From positions 1 through 36,938 of the forward strand of contig CALEZD010000052.1 in NCBI GenBank assembly GCA_937928385.1: a stretch of 36,938 bases of DNA, in the 5' to 3' direction. This document shows positions 22,645-32,614 of this stretch, in pieces; the first letter of the stretch is position 1; every line of letters begins with the position of its first letter. This DNA is from an uncultured Bacteroidota bacterium. GTDB taxonomy: Bacteria > Bacteroidota > Bacteroidia > Chitinophagales > Chitinophagaceae. Both the position numbers and the translations under genes were made by a program. A model generated the notes under the pieces. The model saw nothing but the letters and a program-made list of their open reading frames with translations. It was not told the DNA's origin and made no database searches.

Positions 22645-25600
22645 ATGACAAGTTTACTACGCTTTCTGATAGTGGTGGTTATTTCAGGGTTCGCCGGCCA
22701 GGCATTGGCCCAGGGTACAAGTGGTGCCATATTGGGTACAGTGGTGGACGCGAATGGCGACCCTATCATCAACGCACAGGTGCAGGTGACCAGTGGTGGT
22801 ATAGCCAAAGGCGGTACCGTTACTGACTTTGATGGTAACTATGTAATAAAGCCGTTGGACCCCGGCCGCTACGATGTAAAAGTGAATTACATAGGCACCA
22901 AAGAGAGTCTGACTACTGGTGTACTGGTACAACCCGGCCAGAATACCAAAGTGAACGTGAAGCTTCAGTCCAGTGACAAAACCACCCTGGAAGAAGTTGT
23001 AATAACTGAATATAAGGTGCCGCTGATAGACGAATACCAGGGTGGTAGTACAACGGTAAAGACATCTGAAGAAATAGAGCAGATGGCTACCCGTAACACT
23101 ACCAGTATGGTGTCTACCTCTGCGGGTGCGTATTCTGCAGTAGATGGCGGCGCGGTAAGTATGACCGGTGCCCGTACAGACGGTACATTATATATAATAG
23201 ATGGTGTGCAGGTATACGGTTCAAGGGGTATCAACATATCTCAGAATGCTATTGACCAGATACAGGTAATTACTTCGGGTCTGCCCGCCAACTATGGTGA
23301 CGCCCTGGGTGGCGTGGTAAACATTACGACTAAAGGGGTATCTGATAAGCTGCGCGGTAGCGTATTGCTGGAGAAATCAGTAGATGGCTACGGCCACAAC
23401 CTGGGTAACTTTACTTTATCTGGCCCTTTGTTCAAAAAGAAGATTGACAGCGTTAATAAAAAGCCCGTAGTAGGTTTCTTCCTGGCGGGTGACGTATGGT
23501 ATGATAAGGACAGGTCTCCTGAATACCATGGTGTGTACCAGTTGAAAGACGAGAAACTGGACGAAATAAGGCAAAACCCGCTGATAAGCGTTCCCAACCA
23601 GTCTGGCGTACCTGTATTCAGGAACAGGGCTGAAACGGTAACCGCTAACGATTTATATATTACCAAGCGCAGGCCTAATGCAGATGTGTTTGAAGGCCGT
23701 ATGACCGGCAGGCTGGATTTTCAGCTGGCAGATAACCTGAACCTGAGCGCCGGTGGTACTTTTAACTACAGCCAGGCAAAAAGCTATAGCCGTGCATGGT
23801 CTATGTTCTCCCGTGACGAAATTCCTGAAGTGCGCAACTATACCGGCAGGGGTTTCCTGAGGTTGCAGCAAAGCTTCCGCAAAAATGCTGCCCAGCAGCA
23901 GGCGGCGGCTGAAGGTGAAACACAGCAAAGGCAAATCCTCACCAACGCATTCTATACATTACAGGTAGATTATCAAACAGAATACCAGAAAGTAGAGGAC
24001 CCCAGGCATAAGGATAATGTGTTTAATTATGGTTATGTAGGTAAGTTCTCTACAGAATATATACCAATATATGCACCGGGTATTGACAGTGCGGGCAGCG
24101 TTTATCATAACAGGGATGTATTTGGTACCAGGCTGGTAGTAGACCGTGCCGCGGTTCAAACAACTTATGAAAGGTCGGAGATGAACCCGCTGCTGGCCAA
24201 CTATACCAGCCAGTATTTCAGGGATTTGGATGGAGCCTCTCCCGGCAATGAGCAAATCATCAGGGCGAGGAATGGTTTGATTAACGGCCAGATGCCTACT
24301 AGTATTTACGGCATATACACCACTACCGGGCAAAGCCAGACCAGCTATAGCAACGCAGGTGTACAGCAGTATGGCGTAACGGTGGATGCATCGTTTGACC
24401 TGCAGCCGCGTAAAACAAGGCACTCTATAGAGTTTGGTTTGTATTACCAGCAACGGAATGAAAGTGGCTATAGTATGTCAGGCGCCAATACAAACGGAGG
24501 TGTGTGGCAATATATGCGCCAGTTGACCAATACTCATATTGGCCTGGATATGGATAACCCTGTATATATAGTAGATGGACAGCGTTATACCAAAGAACAG
24601 ATTTATGGTGTAGACGGTGTAAACTTCTCGCCTGATGATACTATATTCTACAACAGGAAGGTGGTAGGTATACAATCGAACTTTGATAAAAACCTGAGGG
24701 CAAAACTGGGTAAAGGTGTTACAGATTATATAGCTATAGATGAACTTGACCCGTCTACGTTCTCAGTAGATATGTTCAATGCAGATGAGTTGCTGAACAG
24801 TGGTAACCCGTTTGTGAGCTACTATGGCTATGATTATAAAGGTAACCGCCAGCGTGGCCAGGTTAACTTCAACGACTTCTTCACTAAAAAAGATGAAAAC
24901 GGCAATTATACCCGTGATATAGGTGCATATCGTCCGAACTATATCGCCGGTTATGTATTGGATAAATTCCGTTTCAAAGACATATTCTTTAACGTTGGTT
25001 TGAGGGTAGAGCGTTTTGACGCTAATACCAAAGTGCTGAAAGACCCGTACTCTCTGTATGAGGTGAACAGCGTGAGTGATGCCAGGAGTATCAAAGATGA
25101 GTTTGGCAACCCAAGGGTGAAAAACAATTTTTCTGACGGCGGCGGCACACCGGGTAATATAGGTGATGATTATGTAGTGTATGTAAACAATAATGAATCG
25201 CCTACACCAAGTGTAATAGGCTACAGGAATGGTGATGACTGGTATGACCCATACGGTAGGTTGGTAGAAGACCCCACCACACTGAGGCAGTACAGTGGCG
25301 GCCGCGACCCTCAGCCTTACCTGGTAAATCCTGATACACGTATTACGGACAGTACTTTTGATCCTAACTCTTCGTTTACGGATTACAAACCGCAAATCAA
25401 TGTAATGCCGCGCGTGCTGTTCAACTTCCCGATATCAGATAACTCCATGTTCTACGCGCACTACGATGTGGTGGTACAAAGGCCTAAATCAGGCGTATTC
25501 ACTCCTGCTTCCAGCTACTACTTCCTGACGGCCAACCAGGGTGGTTTTGTTAACAACCCTGATCTGAAACCTGAGAAAATGTTTGACTATGAGGTAGGTT

Positions 25601-26484
25601 TCAAACAAAAGCTGAGCGAAAACAGTGCGTTGACCATCAGCGGTTTCTACAAAGAGCGTAAGGATATGATACAAGTACGCCCGTACCTGTATGCGTGGCC
25701 TACTACTTATTACACATTCGGCAACCGCGACTTCTCCACTACAAAAGGTATGTTGCTGCGCTATGATATGCGCCGCGTTCGTAACCTGAGACTGGATATA
25801 GCCTATACTTTGCAGTTTGCCAATGGTACAGGTTCTTCACCTACCTCAGGCATCAGCGGTTCGCCCAGCGCACCGGGCCTGTTGTCAGGTTTCATCAGCG
25901 CCGGCCTGCCTAATATACGCACGGTATTCCCGCTGGATAATGATGTAAGGCATAATATAGTAACTACGCTGGACTACAGGTATGCTAAAGGCAAGGGGCC
26001 TGTTGTAGCCAACAAACATATACTGGAAAATGCAGGTGCCAACTTCATTTTCAGGACCAGGAGCGGTGAGCCGTACACCAGGTACACACAGCCTCGTAAC
26101 GTTGCCAATACAGTAGATGGACAAGTGAATGGCGCACGCCTGCCCTGGCACTACTGGATAGACCTGAGGGTGGATAAAGATTTCCGCCTGAACTTTGGCA
26201 AGAAGAAAGAAGATGTAACCAGGGTAAGGAGAGAGGTGTATGTAAACGCGTATGTACTGGTTAACAACCTGCTGAATACCAGGGATATATTAGGTGTTGA
26301 CCGCTTTACCGGCAGGCCTGATGATGACGGCTACCTGTCTCACCCACAGGGTATACAGAACGCTAACAACCAGTATAATAAGCAATCATATATAGACCTG
26401 TATTCGGCTAACCTGATAGGCATTGGCGGTGAAAGGTTGAACCTGCCAAGGAGAATTAACCTGGGCCTGAACCTGAATTTTTAA
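22645..26484 (+). CDS. TonB-dependent outer-membrane receptor with carboxypeptidase-regulatory-like domain
   Basis: This 1279-residue protein should be an outer-membrane beta-barrel energised by TonB. A signal peptide (1-22, ending ALA) precedes a CarboxypepD_reg-like beta-sandwich (about 27-113, with VTDFDGNYVIK). A TonB-box/linker region (EEVVITEYK) leads into the plug (about 130-235, including LYIIDGVQVYG and YGDALGGVVNITTKG). The rest is barrel, ending in the aromatic-terminated NLGLNLNF. It has the SusC-like extra domain, but no SusD partner follows. Instead the next genes encode a very large surface protein and a PorV/PorQ-family protein, suggesting a different outer-membrane assembly. 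The ligand is unknown. Confidence 0.92.
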   Translation: MTSLLRFLIVVVISGFAGQALAQGTSGAILGTVVDANGDPIINAQVQVTSGGIAKGGTVTDFDGNYVIKPLDPGRYDVKVNYIGTKESLTTGVLVQPGQNTKVNVKLQSSDKTTLEEVVITEYKVPLIDEYQGGSTTVKTSEEIEQMATRNTTSMVSTSAGAYSAVDGGAVSMTGARTDGTLYIIDGVQVYGSRGINISQNAIDQIQVITSGLPANYGDALGGVVNITTKGVSDKLRGSVLLEKSVDGYGHNLGNFTLSGPLFKKKIDSVNKKPVVGFFLAGDVWYDKDRSPEYHGVYQLKDEKLDEIRQNPLISVPNQSGVPVFRNRAETVTANDLYITKRRPNADVFEGRMTGRLDFQLADNLNLSAGGTFNYSQAKSYSRAWSMFSRDEIPEVRNYTGRGFLRLQQSFRKNAAQQQAAAEGETQQRQILTNAFYTLQVDYQTEYQKVEDPRHKDNVFNYGYVGKFSTEYIPIYAPGIDSAGSVYHNRDVFGTRLVVDRAAVQTTYERSEMNPLLANYTSQYFRDLDGASPGNEQIIRARNGLINGQMPTSIYGIYTTTGQSQTSYSNAGVQQYGVTVDASFDLQPRKTRHSIEFGLYYQQRNESGYSMSGANTNGGVWQYMRQLTNTHIGLDMDNPVYIVDGQRYTKEQIYGVDGVNFSPDDTIFYNRKVVGIQSNFDKNLRAKLGKGVTDYIAIDELDPSTFSVDMFNADELLNSGNPFVSYYGYDYKGNRQRGQVNFNDFFTKKDENGNYTRDIGAYRPNYIAGYVLDKFRFKDIFFNVGLRVERFDANTKVLKDPYSLYEVNSVSDARSIKDEFGNPRVKNNFSDGGGTPGNIGDDYVVYVNNNESPTPSVIGYRNGDDWYDPYGRLVEDPTTLRQYSGGRDPQPYLVNPDTRITDSTFDPNSSFTDYKPQINVMPRVLFNFPISDNSMFYAHYDVVVQRPKSGVFTPASSYYFLTANQGGFVNNPDLKPEKMFDYEVGFKQKLSENSALTISGFYKERKDMIQVRPYLYAWPTTYYTFGNRDFSTTKGMLLRYDMRRVRNLRLDIAYTLQFANGTGSSPTSGISGSPSAPGLLSGFISAGLPNIRTVFPLDNDVRHNIVTTLDYRYAKGKGPVVANKHILENAGANFIFRTRSGEPYTRYTQPRNVANTVDGQVNGARLPWHYWIDLRVDKDFRLNFGKKKEDVTRVRREVYVNAYVLVNNLLNTRDILGVDRFTGRPDDDGYLSHPQGIQNANNQYNKQSYIDLYSANLIGIGGERLNLPRRINLGLNLNF

Positions 26485-26512
26485 TAATAAAATATTTTAA
26501 CTTAATAAAGTT

Positions 26513-29500
26513 ATGATACCGATGAAATATAATAAGATTGGAGTAGTGACGCTGTTGCTGGCATGTGGTATAATGACATCGTTGCAAAGTACAGCACGCC
26601 CCGACGTGAACGCCGTTAAAAGGACGGCCGGAGAGAGAAGGGGACAGCTGAAGACTACTGCGTCGTGCCGCCCTGCAGAAGCTTCTATTGATCTTGATAT
26701 CAATAACGTAAGGGCCAGGTTGATGACCGGCGGTGATATGTGGTGGGATAACGGTACTTCAGAAGCACGCTATGAAATACCTAAAGGCTCGCGTAAAAAC
26801 TCGCTGTTCGCAGGTTCGGTTTGGATAGGCGGAAGGGATGAGCAGAATAACCTGAAAGTTGCGGCACAGACTTACCGCCAGACAGGTAATGACTACTGGC
26901 CCGGCCCGCTGGATCCGTCTACCGCGGACATTACTGAGGCAGACTGCTCGGAGTGGGACCGTTTCTGGAAACTGAACCGCGAAACCATTAATAAGTTTAA
27001 ACTGCTGGCTGACAAGAGCGCTGCATCTGGCGACTCTGAATACGAAGCCATCATGCAGTGGCCTGCAAAGGGTAATACAGACGCAGTGGGACGCAACCAA
27101 AACCCGCTGACACTGCACCCGGATATTGATTATGCACCTTTTATAGATGTGGATAATAATGGCATATACGAGCCTGAAAACGGTGATTACCCCGGTGACC
27201 CGGCACGCCCTAACCAGGACCTGCCCGGCGACCAGTTTATATGGTGGGTGTTCAACGATAAGGGTAATGTTAAACAGCAATCGAATACAGAAGGTATAGG
27301 TATAGAGGTGCAGGCAAGCGCGTTTGCATTCACTACCAAAGACATGTTGAACGATGCCACCTTTTATAATTACAGGGTGATTAACCGTGGCGGACTCAGC
27401 TTAGACAGTACTTACATTTCTACATGGACGGATGCTGACTTAGGATATTATAACGATGACTATATAGGTTGTGATACCAACAGGGGCCTGGGTATATTGT
27501 ACAATGGTACCAGCGTAGATGGTACCGGCCAGGTAAACAGTTATGGCGACAGGATACCGATGGTAGGTGTGGACTTCTTTAAAGGCCCGATAAGAACCAG
27601 GGAAATAAATGGTGAGATAGTAGTAGATACTTTAGGCATGACAGCCTTTACTTACTATAATAATGATAACTCGGTAGTAGGTAACCCCAACAACGGTATT
27701 GAGATATATAACTACATGAGTGGTTCTATCAGGAACGGCCAAAGGTTCAGTAACGACTTCAAAGGCCCTAATACCCCATCAAGGGCGTATGGCGAAGGCC
27801 CGCTGACACCGTTTGTATTCTACGGAGACCCCGGCATACGTTCAGAATGGTCTGAATGTACCTGCGGCAACCCTGTAGGTGACAGGCGTTTCGTACACTC
27901 TGCAGGTGCTTTCAGGTTGCAACCCGGTGTTGTAAACGATATTACCATCGGTGCTGTATGGGTATCGGATGCAGGCGGTTGCCCTAATACTTCATTCAGG
28001 AAAATCAGGGTAGCGGACGACCTGGCACAATCATTGTTTGATAACAACTTCCAGACAATAGAAGGGCCTGAAGCGCCAAGAATGGCGGTACGTGCATTGG
28101 ACAGGAAGCTGGTGTTTTACCTGGCTAACGACCCCATCAGCAACAACTACCAGGAGAAATACGGATACGATTTGAGCGCAGCGAAATATCGTGTAATATC
28201 CCCTAAAGCTGCCAACTATGTAAAGAGTAAAGACTCACTATATAAATTTGAAGGTTACAGGGTGTTCCAGCTGAAGAGCAGGTATGTAACTCCGGCTGAT
28301 ATCTTTACTGAAAATGGAACTGTTGACAATACAGTAGCCATAGAGGTGTTCAAATGCGATATCAGGAATGGTATCACCCGCATTATTAACTATGATAAAA
28401 ATACCGACGTCAGCGACTCAACTTATGTACCGGTAATAAAGGTAGATGGTGATGACAGCGGTATCAGGCATAGTTTTGAAATTTCACAGGACGCCTTTGC
28501 CGAAGGTGAAGAAAAACGACTGGTAAACTATAAAAATTACTATTTCGTAGCTGTTGCATACGCACATAACAACTTCGCGCCATTTGACGCAAAGAGGGCT
28601 GACTCAACACAAGACCTTGTTTACCTTGAGAGCTCTAAGGGAGCCGGTGGTTCGCCAATAGCAGTTGTGACAGGTACACCAAACCCTGCCAATGGCGATA
28701 TGGGTACAGTATTGAATGCTGACTATGGTGATGGTGTAATAATAAAACGCATAGAAGGTACAGGTAATGGCGCTAATCCCCTTAGCATGAGCGATTCTTC
28801 AGAGAACGAAGCATTGTTTGGTGTACCCGCAGCCGGTGGAGGCACACTACACCAGTCTTTGCAACCAACGTACAAACCCACTAACGGTCCGGTAACAGTA
28901 AAAGTGGTTGACCCGGTTAAGCTGAAGCCTTATGATTTCGAACTGTATCTCAAATCATCTGATTCAAGCTCGCCTTTGAATGCCAACAATTCATACTGGT
29001 TCCTGCTGAATACTGTTACAGGTGATACTATTTTCAGTGAGCGCAACCTGGCTGTTGGTAATGAACAGGTAATTGAAGATTATGGTTTCTCAGTGACAAT
29101 AGGCCAGGCACCACGCCCCGGCGATAGCCAGGACCTGCGCAAGAATGGTATGTTGTACAACGATATTATCTTCTCTGACCCGTCTAACCCATGGCTGGCA
29201 GGTGTCAACGACCAGGAAGACAGGTCTTATCTTAACTGGATACGTGCAGGTAATAAAAGGGATACATTCAGCCTGTGCAATTTTGAAGATATTAAAGGCG
29301 ACTCTGCAGGACAGTATTATGAAAAACTACTGGAGCGGTATTCTACAACCTATGCCACATGGGCTCCATGGGCATTAGTTGCCACTGACAGCTCTACGGC
29401 CTGTGGTTTCGGAGTTGTTAAGAATGGCCATTCTGCAGTTCTGACAGCGCTGCCCAGTGTAGATATTGTATTTACTAAAGACAAATCAAAATGGACAAGG

Positions 29501-30487
29501 TCTCTGGTGTTCGAAATGAACGAAGAAAGAGCGCTGGCAGAGGGAAATATTGACAAATTCTCTGTCAGGTCGCACCAGAGCTGGAATATGGATATTGATG
29601 CGAGCGGCAGGCCTGTATATTCAACTATACAAGGCGATACCGGCTTCTCATGGTTCCCGGGTTACGCAATCAACCAGGAAACAGGTGAGCGCCTGAACAT
29701 ATATTTCGGTGAAGATTCTTACCTGAAGGTTCATAATGGTGATGATATGATATGGAACCCCACTTCTACTATACTGGAAGGAACCGGTGGTAATATAGCA
29801 GTGGTATTTGGCGGTAAGCATTATATATACATCGAAAACTCAAGGTACGATTCCGGCCGCGCCTTTATGGAAGCGGTCACTCACCCGAGTGATTTTATAA
29901 AACAAGCACGTTTCAATAAAATGGCATGGGTAGGCGTACCGTTACTGAATTACCTGACGAATGCAAAACTTACATCTTTGAACGATGGATTGATACCTAA
30001 TGATGTAAGGATATCATTCAAGGTATCACGTCCTTATGCCAGGTACAACACCGATGTTAACAATAATGGTACACTGAAGAACAATGGCTATCCGCTGTAC
30101 TACTTCAGCACAAGAGATATAGCGCCTGTAAAACTTGGTGATAACGCCAATGCTGATAAGGATGCCTTACTTGACAGGATACATGCCGTGCCCAACCCAT
30201 ATTATGGTTATACAGGGTATGAGCTGAACAGGTATGACACGCGTATAAAAATCATCAACTTGCCACAACGTGCTACAGTAAGCGTATATGCACTGGACGG
30301 TACATTGGTACGCAGGCTGGAGAAGGATAATGCGAACCAGTCGTTTATTGATTGGGACATACGTAATGCTAAAGGCCTGCCAATAGCAAGCGGTATGTAC
30401 CTGATACATGTGAACGCACAAGGTATTGGTGAAAAAGTAATCCGTTGGTTTGGTGCAATGCGCCCGATAGATATTACAAACTATTAA
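26513..30487 (+). CDS. Large surface protein with type IX-secretion-like C-terminal domain
   Basis: The 1324-residue protein starts at ATG 26513, or at ATG 26522 three codons later. An N-terminal hydrophobic segment (about 10-28) acts as a signal sequence; LLAC at 15-18 could be a lipobox, but cleavage after STA (28) is also possible. Near 72-135 is a Trp/Gly-rich block (GGDMWWDNG, SLFAGSVWIGG, GNDYWPGPL). At 212-225 a calcium-loop-like acidic motif, DVDNNGIYEPENGD, occurs. The last ~100 residues (1223-1324: VPNPYYGYTGYE, then SVYALDGTLVRRLEKD, SGMYLIHVNAQG, GEKVIRWFG) resemble type A type-IX sorting domains, with an added RPIDITNY tail. It is 28 bp after the TonB receptor, so co-transcribed. 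Its biochemical role is not known. Confidence 0.82.
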   Translation: MIPMKYNKIGVVTLLLACGIMTSLQSTARPDVNAVKRTAGERRGQLKTTASCRPAEASIDLDINNVRARLMTGGDMWWDNGTSEARYEIPKGSRKNSLFAGSVWIGGRDEQNNLKVAAQTYRQTGNDYWPGPLDPSTADITEADCSEWDRFWKLNRETINKFKLLADKSAASGDSEYEAIMQWPAKGNTDAVGRNQNPLTLHPDIDYAPFIDVDNNGIYEPENGDYPGDPARPNQDLPGDQFIWWVFNDKGNVKQQSNTEGIGIEVQASAFAFTTKDMLNDATFYNYRVINRGGLSLDSTYISTWTDADLGYYNDDYIGCDTNRGLGILYNGTSVDGTGQVNSYGDRIPMVGVDFFKGPIRTREINGEIVVDTLGMTAFTYYNNDNSVVGNPNNGIEIYNYMSGSIRNGQRFSNDFKGPNTPSRAYGEGPLTPFVFYGDPGIRSEWSECTCGNPVGDRRFVHSAGAFRLQPGVVNDITIGAVWVSDAGGCPNTSFRKIRVADDLAQSLFDNNFQTIEGPEAPRMAVRALDRKLVFYLANDPISNNYQEKYGYDLSAAKYRVISPKAANYVKSKDSLYKFEGYRVFQLKSRYVTPADIFTENGTVDNTVAIEVFKCDIRNGITRIINYDKNTDVSDSTYVPVIKVDGDDSGIRHSFEISQDAFAEGEEKRLVNYKNYYFVAVAYAHNNFAPFDAKRADSTQDLVYLESSKGAGGSPIAVVTGTPNPANGDMGTVLNADYGDGVIIKRIEGTGNGANPLSMSDSSENEALFGVPAAGGGTLHQSLQPTYKPTNGPVTVKVVDPVKLKPYDFELYLKSSDSSSPLNANNSYWFLLNTVTGDTIFSERNLAVGNEQVIEDYGFSVTIGQAPRPGDSQDLRKNGMLYNDIIFSDPSNPWLAGVNDQEDRSYLNWIRAGNKRDTFSLCNFEDIKGDSAGQYYEKLLERYSTTYATWAPWALVATDSSTACGFGVVKNGHSAVLTALPSVDIVFTKDKSKWTRSLVFEMNEERALAEGNIDKFSVRSHQSWNMDIDASGRPVYSTIQGDTGFSWFPGYAINQETGERLNIYFGEDSYLKVHNGDDMIWNPTSTILEGTGGNIAVVFGGKHYIYIENSRYDSGRAFMEAVTHPSDFIKQARFNKMAWVGVPLLNYLTNAKLTSLNDGLIPNDVRISFKVSRPYARYNTDVNNNGTLKNNGYPLYYFSTRDIAPVKLGDNANADKDALLDRIHAVPNPYYGYTGYELNRYDTRIKIINLPQRATVSVYALDGTLVRRLEKDNANQSFIDWDIRNAKGLPIASGMYLIHVNAQGIGEKVIRWFGAMRPIDITNY

Positions 30488-30496
30488 AAAACAATT

Positions 30497-30530
30497 ACGT
30501 TGCGGAGCGACTGCTCCGCAACGTTTTGAA
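30497..30530 (+). terminator. Strong hairpin inside the operon, possible attenuator
   Basis: A perfect 12-bp stem (30497-30508 with 30513-30524) closes a 4-base loop and is followed by tttgaataaaa, a short T-run. It lies 9 bases after the surface-protein stop and 30 bases before the PorV-like gene. It could terminate partly, or protect the upstream mRNA from 3' decay. Confidence 0.7.
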
Positions 30531-30554
30531 TAAAATATTTTTATACAGTATACT

Positions 30555-31655
30555 ATGAGAAAGTTTTATACAGGTGCAGCTTTGGTGGTTTGTTCTATGG
30601 GTTTGTCTGTTGCTGCTTTTGCAGGTAACAAAGACCGCTCAGGCCAGGCAGGTGCAACACAGTTGCTCGTAAACCCCTGGGGACAAAGTACCGGGGTGTT
30701 CGGGATGAATACTGCTTATGTAGGAGGCCTGGATGCTATGAAAAATAATATCGCAGGTTTATCGCGTGTGGGTAAAACAGAAGTTGGGGCTTCTTATTCC
30801 AGGTACCTGGCTGGTTCGGGTGTAAGTGTCAACAACCTGGGTTTTGCACAGCGTGTAGGCAGTTCGGGTGTAATAGGTGCCAATATTTTGTCTATGTCTT
30901 ATGGTGAAATTACCATCACAGATTATAATAACCCTGAGGGTGGTGTAGGTACTTACAACCCTCAGTTTTACAATGTAATGGTTGGTTATTCGCATGAATT
31001 TTCGAAGAATATATCTGTAGGTGCGGGTGCCTCGTTTATTACCGAGCAGATACCTGATGCCAAAGCAACCGGTATTGTATTTGAAGCGGGCATCCAATAT
31101 GTAACGGGTGTGGATGATAACTTCCACTTCGGTATTACGCTGCGCAATATAGGTACAGGTATGAGGTACACCGGTAGTGGTTTTTCTATCAATAGCGAAG
31201 CTCCTGAAGACGAAACATATACCATCAACAGGCAGATACCGTCAGAGCAATTTGAAATGCCTACTTACCTGAATATAGGCCTGGCGTATGACTTTTACTT
31301 AGATAAAAATACAGTGGCTGCTGCTGATGAACAGAGTACTGAACAACCCGCGCCTAAGCATCGCCTTACGCCCATGCTCAACTTTACTTCCAATTCGTTT
31401 AACAACGACTATTTGGGAGGTGCGGTTGAATACAGCTTCAAAGAAACATTTATGCTGCGTGGCGGATACAGGTACGAAAACAAAATAGGCGACCAGGCAT
31501 TAAGCACTACATTTTATACCGGCCTTTGCGCAGGTGCTACTGTACAGTTTCGTGTAGGTGAAACAGGGCCAAGAATGGCGTTTGATTACTCATACAGGAG
31601 TACCCGCCGCCCCAACAATGGTATTCATACATTTACCCTGCGCCTGATGCGCTAA
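30555..31655 (+). CDS. PorV/PorQ-family outer-membrane beta-barrel protein
   Basis: The 366-residue protein has a signal peptide (1-23, ending AFA) and then the family-type start AGATQLLVNPWGQSTGVFGM, followed by alternating beta-strand sequence to the end (FTLRLMR). PorV/PorQ-type barrels are FadL-like outer-membrane proteins; PorV shuttles type IX secretion substrates to the attachment complex. Its position directly after a protein with a type-IX-like C-terminal domain supports a role in handling that substrate, but this paralogue may be dedicated rather than the main PorV. The name is therefore given at family level. A terminator follows. Confidence 0.85.
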   Translation: MRKFYTGAALVVCSMGLSVAAFAGNKDRSGQAGATQLLVNPWGQSTGVFGMNTAYVGGLDAMKNNIAGLSRVGKTEVGASYSRYLAGSGVSVNNLGFAQRVGSSGVIGANILSMSYGEITITDYNNPEGGVGTYNPQFYNVMVGYSHEFSKNISVGAGASFITEQIPDAKATGIVFEAGIQYVTGVDDNFHFGITLRNIGTGMRYTGSGFSINSEAPEDETYTINRQIPSEQFEMPTYLNIGLAYDFYLDKNTVAAADEQSTEQPAPKHRLTPMLNFTSNSFNNDYLGGAVEYSFKETFMLRGGYRYENKIGDQALSTTFYTGLCAGATVQFRVGETGPRMAFDYSYRSTRRPNNGIHTFTLRLMR

Positions 31656-31683
31656 GTAAATAAAATTTGTAACTTTACTCTTT

Positions 31684-31720
31684 GCAACGCTTCTGTAACA
31701 ACAGGGGCGTTGCATTTTTT
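31684..31720 (+). terminator. Terminator after the PorV/PorQ-family gene
   Basis: gcaacgcttctg and caggggcgttgc (31684-31695 with 31702-31713) form a 12-bp stem with two G-U pairs, a 6-base loop and then atttttt. Confidence 0.88.
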
Positions 31721-31744
31721 ACAATATCCTAAAATATAATTGAT

Positions 31745-32218
31745 ATGTCAGGATTAAACTACGTAACGCAGGAGACTTTAGACCAGATGCGGGAGGAACT
31801 GAACAAGCTGAAGTCTGCAGGCAGGGCAGAGATTGCCAGGGCTATAGCTGAGGCCCGCGAAAAAGGCGATTTGAAGGAAAATGCAGAGTATGACGCGGCG
31901 AAAGAAGCCCAGGGCTACCATGAGGCTAAAATTGCTAAACTGGAGGCTGCTGTGGCTACTGCCAGGGTGATAGACGCTAAAAATCTTGATATAAGTAAAG
32001 TGTCCATATTATGTAAAGTATCTGTATTGAATATGGCTACCAATAAGAGTATGCAATACCAGATAGTATCAGAGCAGGAAGCAGACCTGAAAGAGAAGAA
32101 AATATCTGTTACATCTCCCATCGGCAAAGGATTGCTGGGCAAGACAGTAGGGGACGTTGCTGAAATAACTACCCCCGGAGGTACATTGAAACTGAAGATT
32201 GAAGATATAACTGTATAG
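31745..32218 (+). CDS. greA: Transcription elongation factor GreA
   Basis: GreA enters the secondary channel of stalled RNA polymerase and stimulates cleavage of backtracked RNA. The protein has 157 residues, the normal length. The N-terminal coiled coil (about 1-78) carries the conserved acidic tip GDLKENAEYD with Asp42 and Glu45, and the C-terminal FKBP-like domain (about 83-157) has SPIGKGLLGKTVGD. It starts after the terminator of the PorV-like gene and its stop is 2 bp before the HIT gene, so the two form an operon. Confidence 0.97.
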   Translation: MSGLNYVTQETLDQMREELNKLKSAGRAEIARAIAEAREKGDLKENAEYDAAKEAQGYHEAKIAKLEAAVATARVIDAKNLDISKVSILCKVSVLNMATNKSMQYQIVSEQEADLKEKKISVTSPIGKGLLGKTVGDVAEITTPGGTLKLKIEDITV

Positions 32219-32220
32219 CT

Positions 32221-32613
32221 ATGCCTGGTATTTTTTCAAAAATCATATCGGGTGAGATACCATCGTATAAAATTGCTGAAGACGACAATTTTTATGCTTT
32301 CCTCGATATTTTCCCTTTAGTGAAAGGCCATGTACTGGTAGTGCCTAAAAAGGAAGTGGACAAGGTGTTTGATGTGGATGACAAGCTGCTGGCACAATGG
32401 CTGGTATTTGCCAAACCTATCGCAAAAGCTATAGAAAAGTCCTTTGACTGCAACCGCTGTGGTATAAGCGTAATAGGGCTGGAAGTGCCACATGCCCACA
32501 TGCACCTGGTACCCATCAATACTGCGGACGACCTGAACTTTACACGTCCTAAATTAAAGTTGAACGAAGAGGAAATGAAAGAAGTGCAGGCTGCAATACT
32601 GTCCAACCTGTAA
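32221..32613 (+). CDS. HIT-family nucleotide-binding protein
   Basis: HIT proteins hydrolyse or transfer nucleotidyl groups from substrates such as adenosine 5'-phosphoramidate or dinucleoside polyphosphates. The 130-residue protein has the histidine triad HAHMHLV (His91, His93, His95), His93 being the expected nucleophile, and the N-terminal GIFSKIISGEIPSYKI typical of the bacterial branch. The zinc-type CIFCKI start is replaced by GIFSKI, so the N-terminal Cys pair is missing. It follows greA by 2 bp and ends 1 bp from the end of the convergent monooxygenase-like gene. The precise substrate is unknown. Confidence 0.94.
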   Translation: MPGIFSKIISGEIPSYKIAEDDNFYAFLDIFPLVKGHVLVVPKKEVDKVFDVDDKLLAQWLVFAKPIAKAIEKSFDCNRCGISVIGLEVPHAHMHLVPINTADDLNFTRPKLKLNEEEMKEVQAAILSNL

Positions 32614-32614
32614 T

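Noticed and set aside
24763..25395. Minus-strand 210-codon frame inside the TonB receptor gene
   Set aside because: Shadow of the barrel region; the sense frame is continuous over 1279 residues.
22645..31655. A SusC/SusD glycan-uptake locus
   Set aside because: The receptor is SusC-like in domains, but there is no SusD-type lipoprotein and no carbohydrate enzyme; the partners are type-IX-like.
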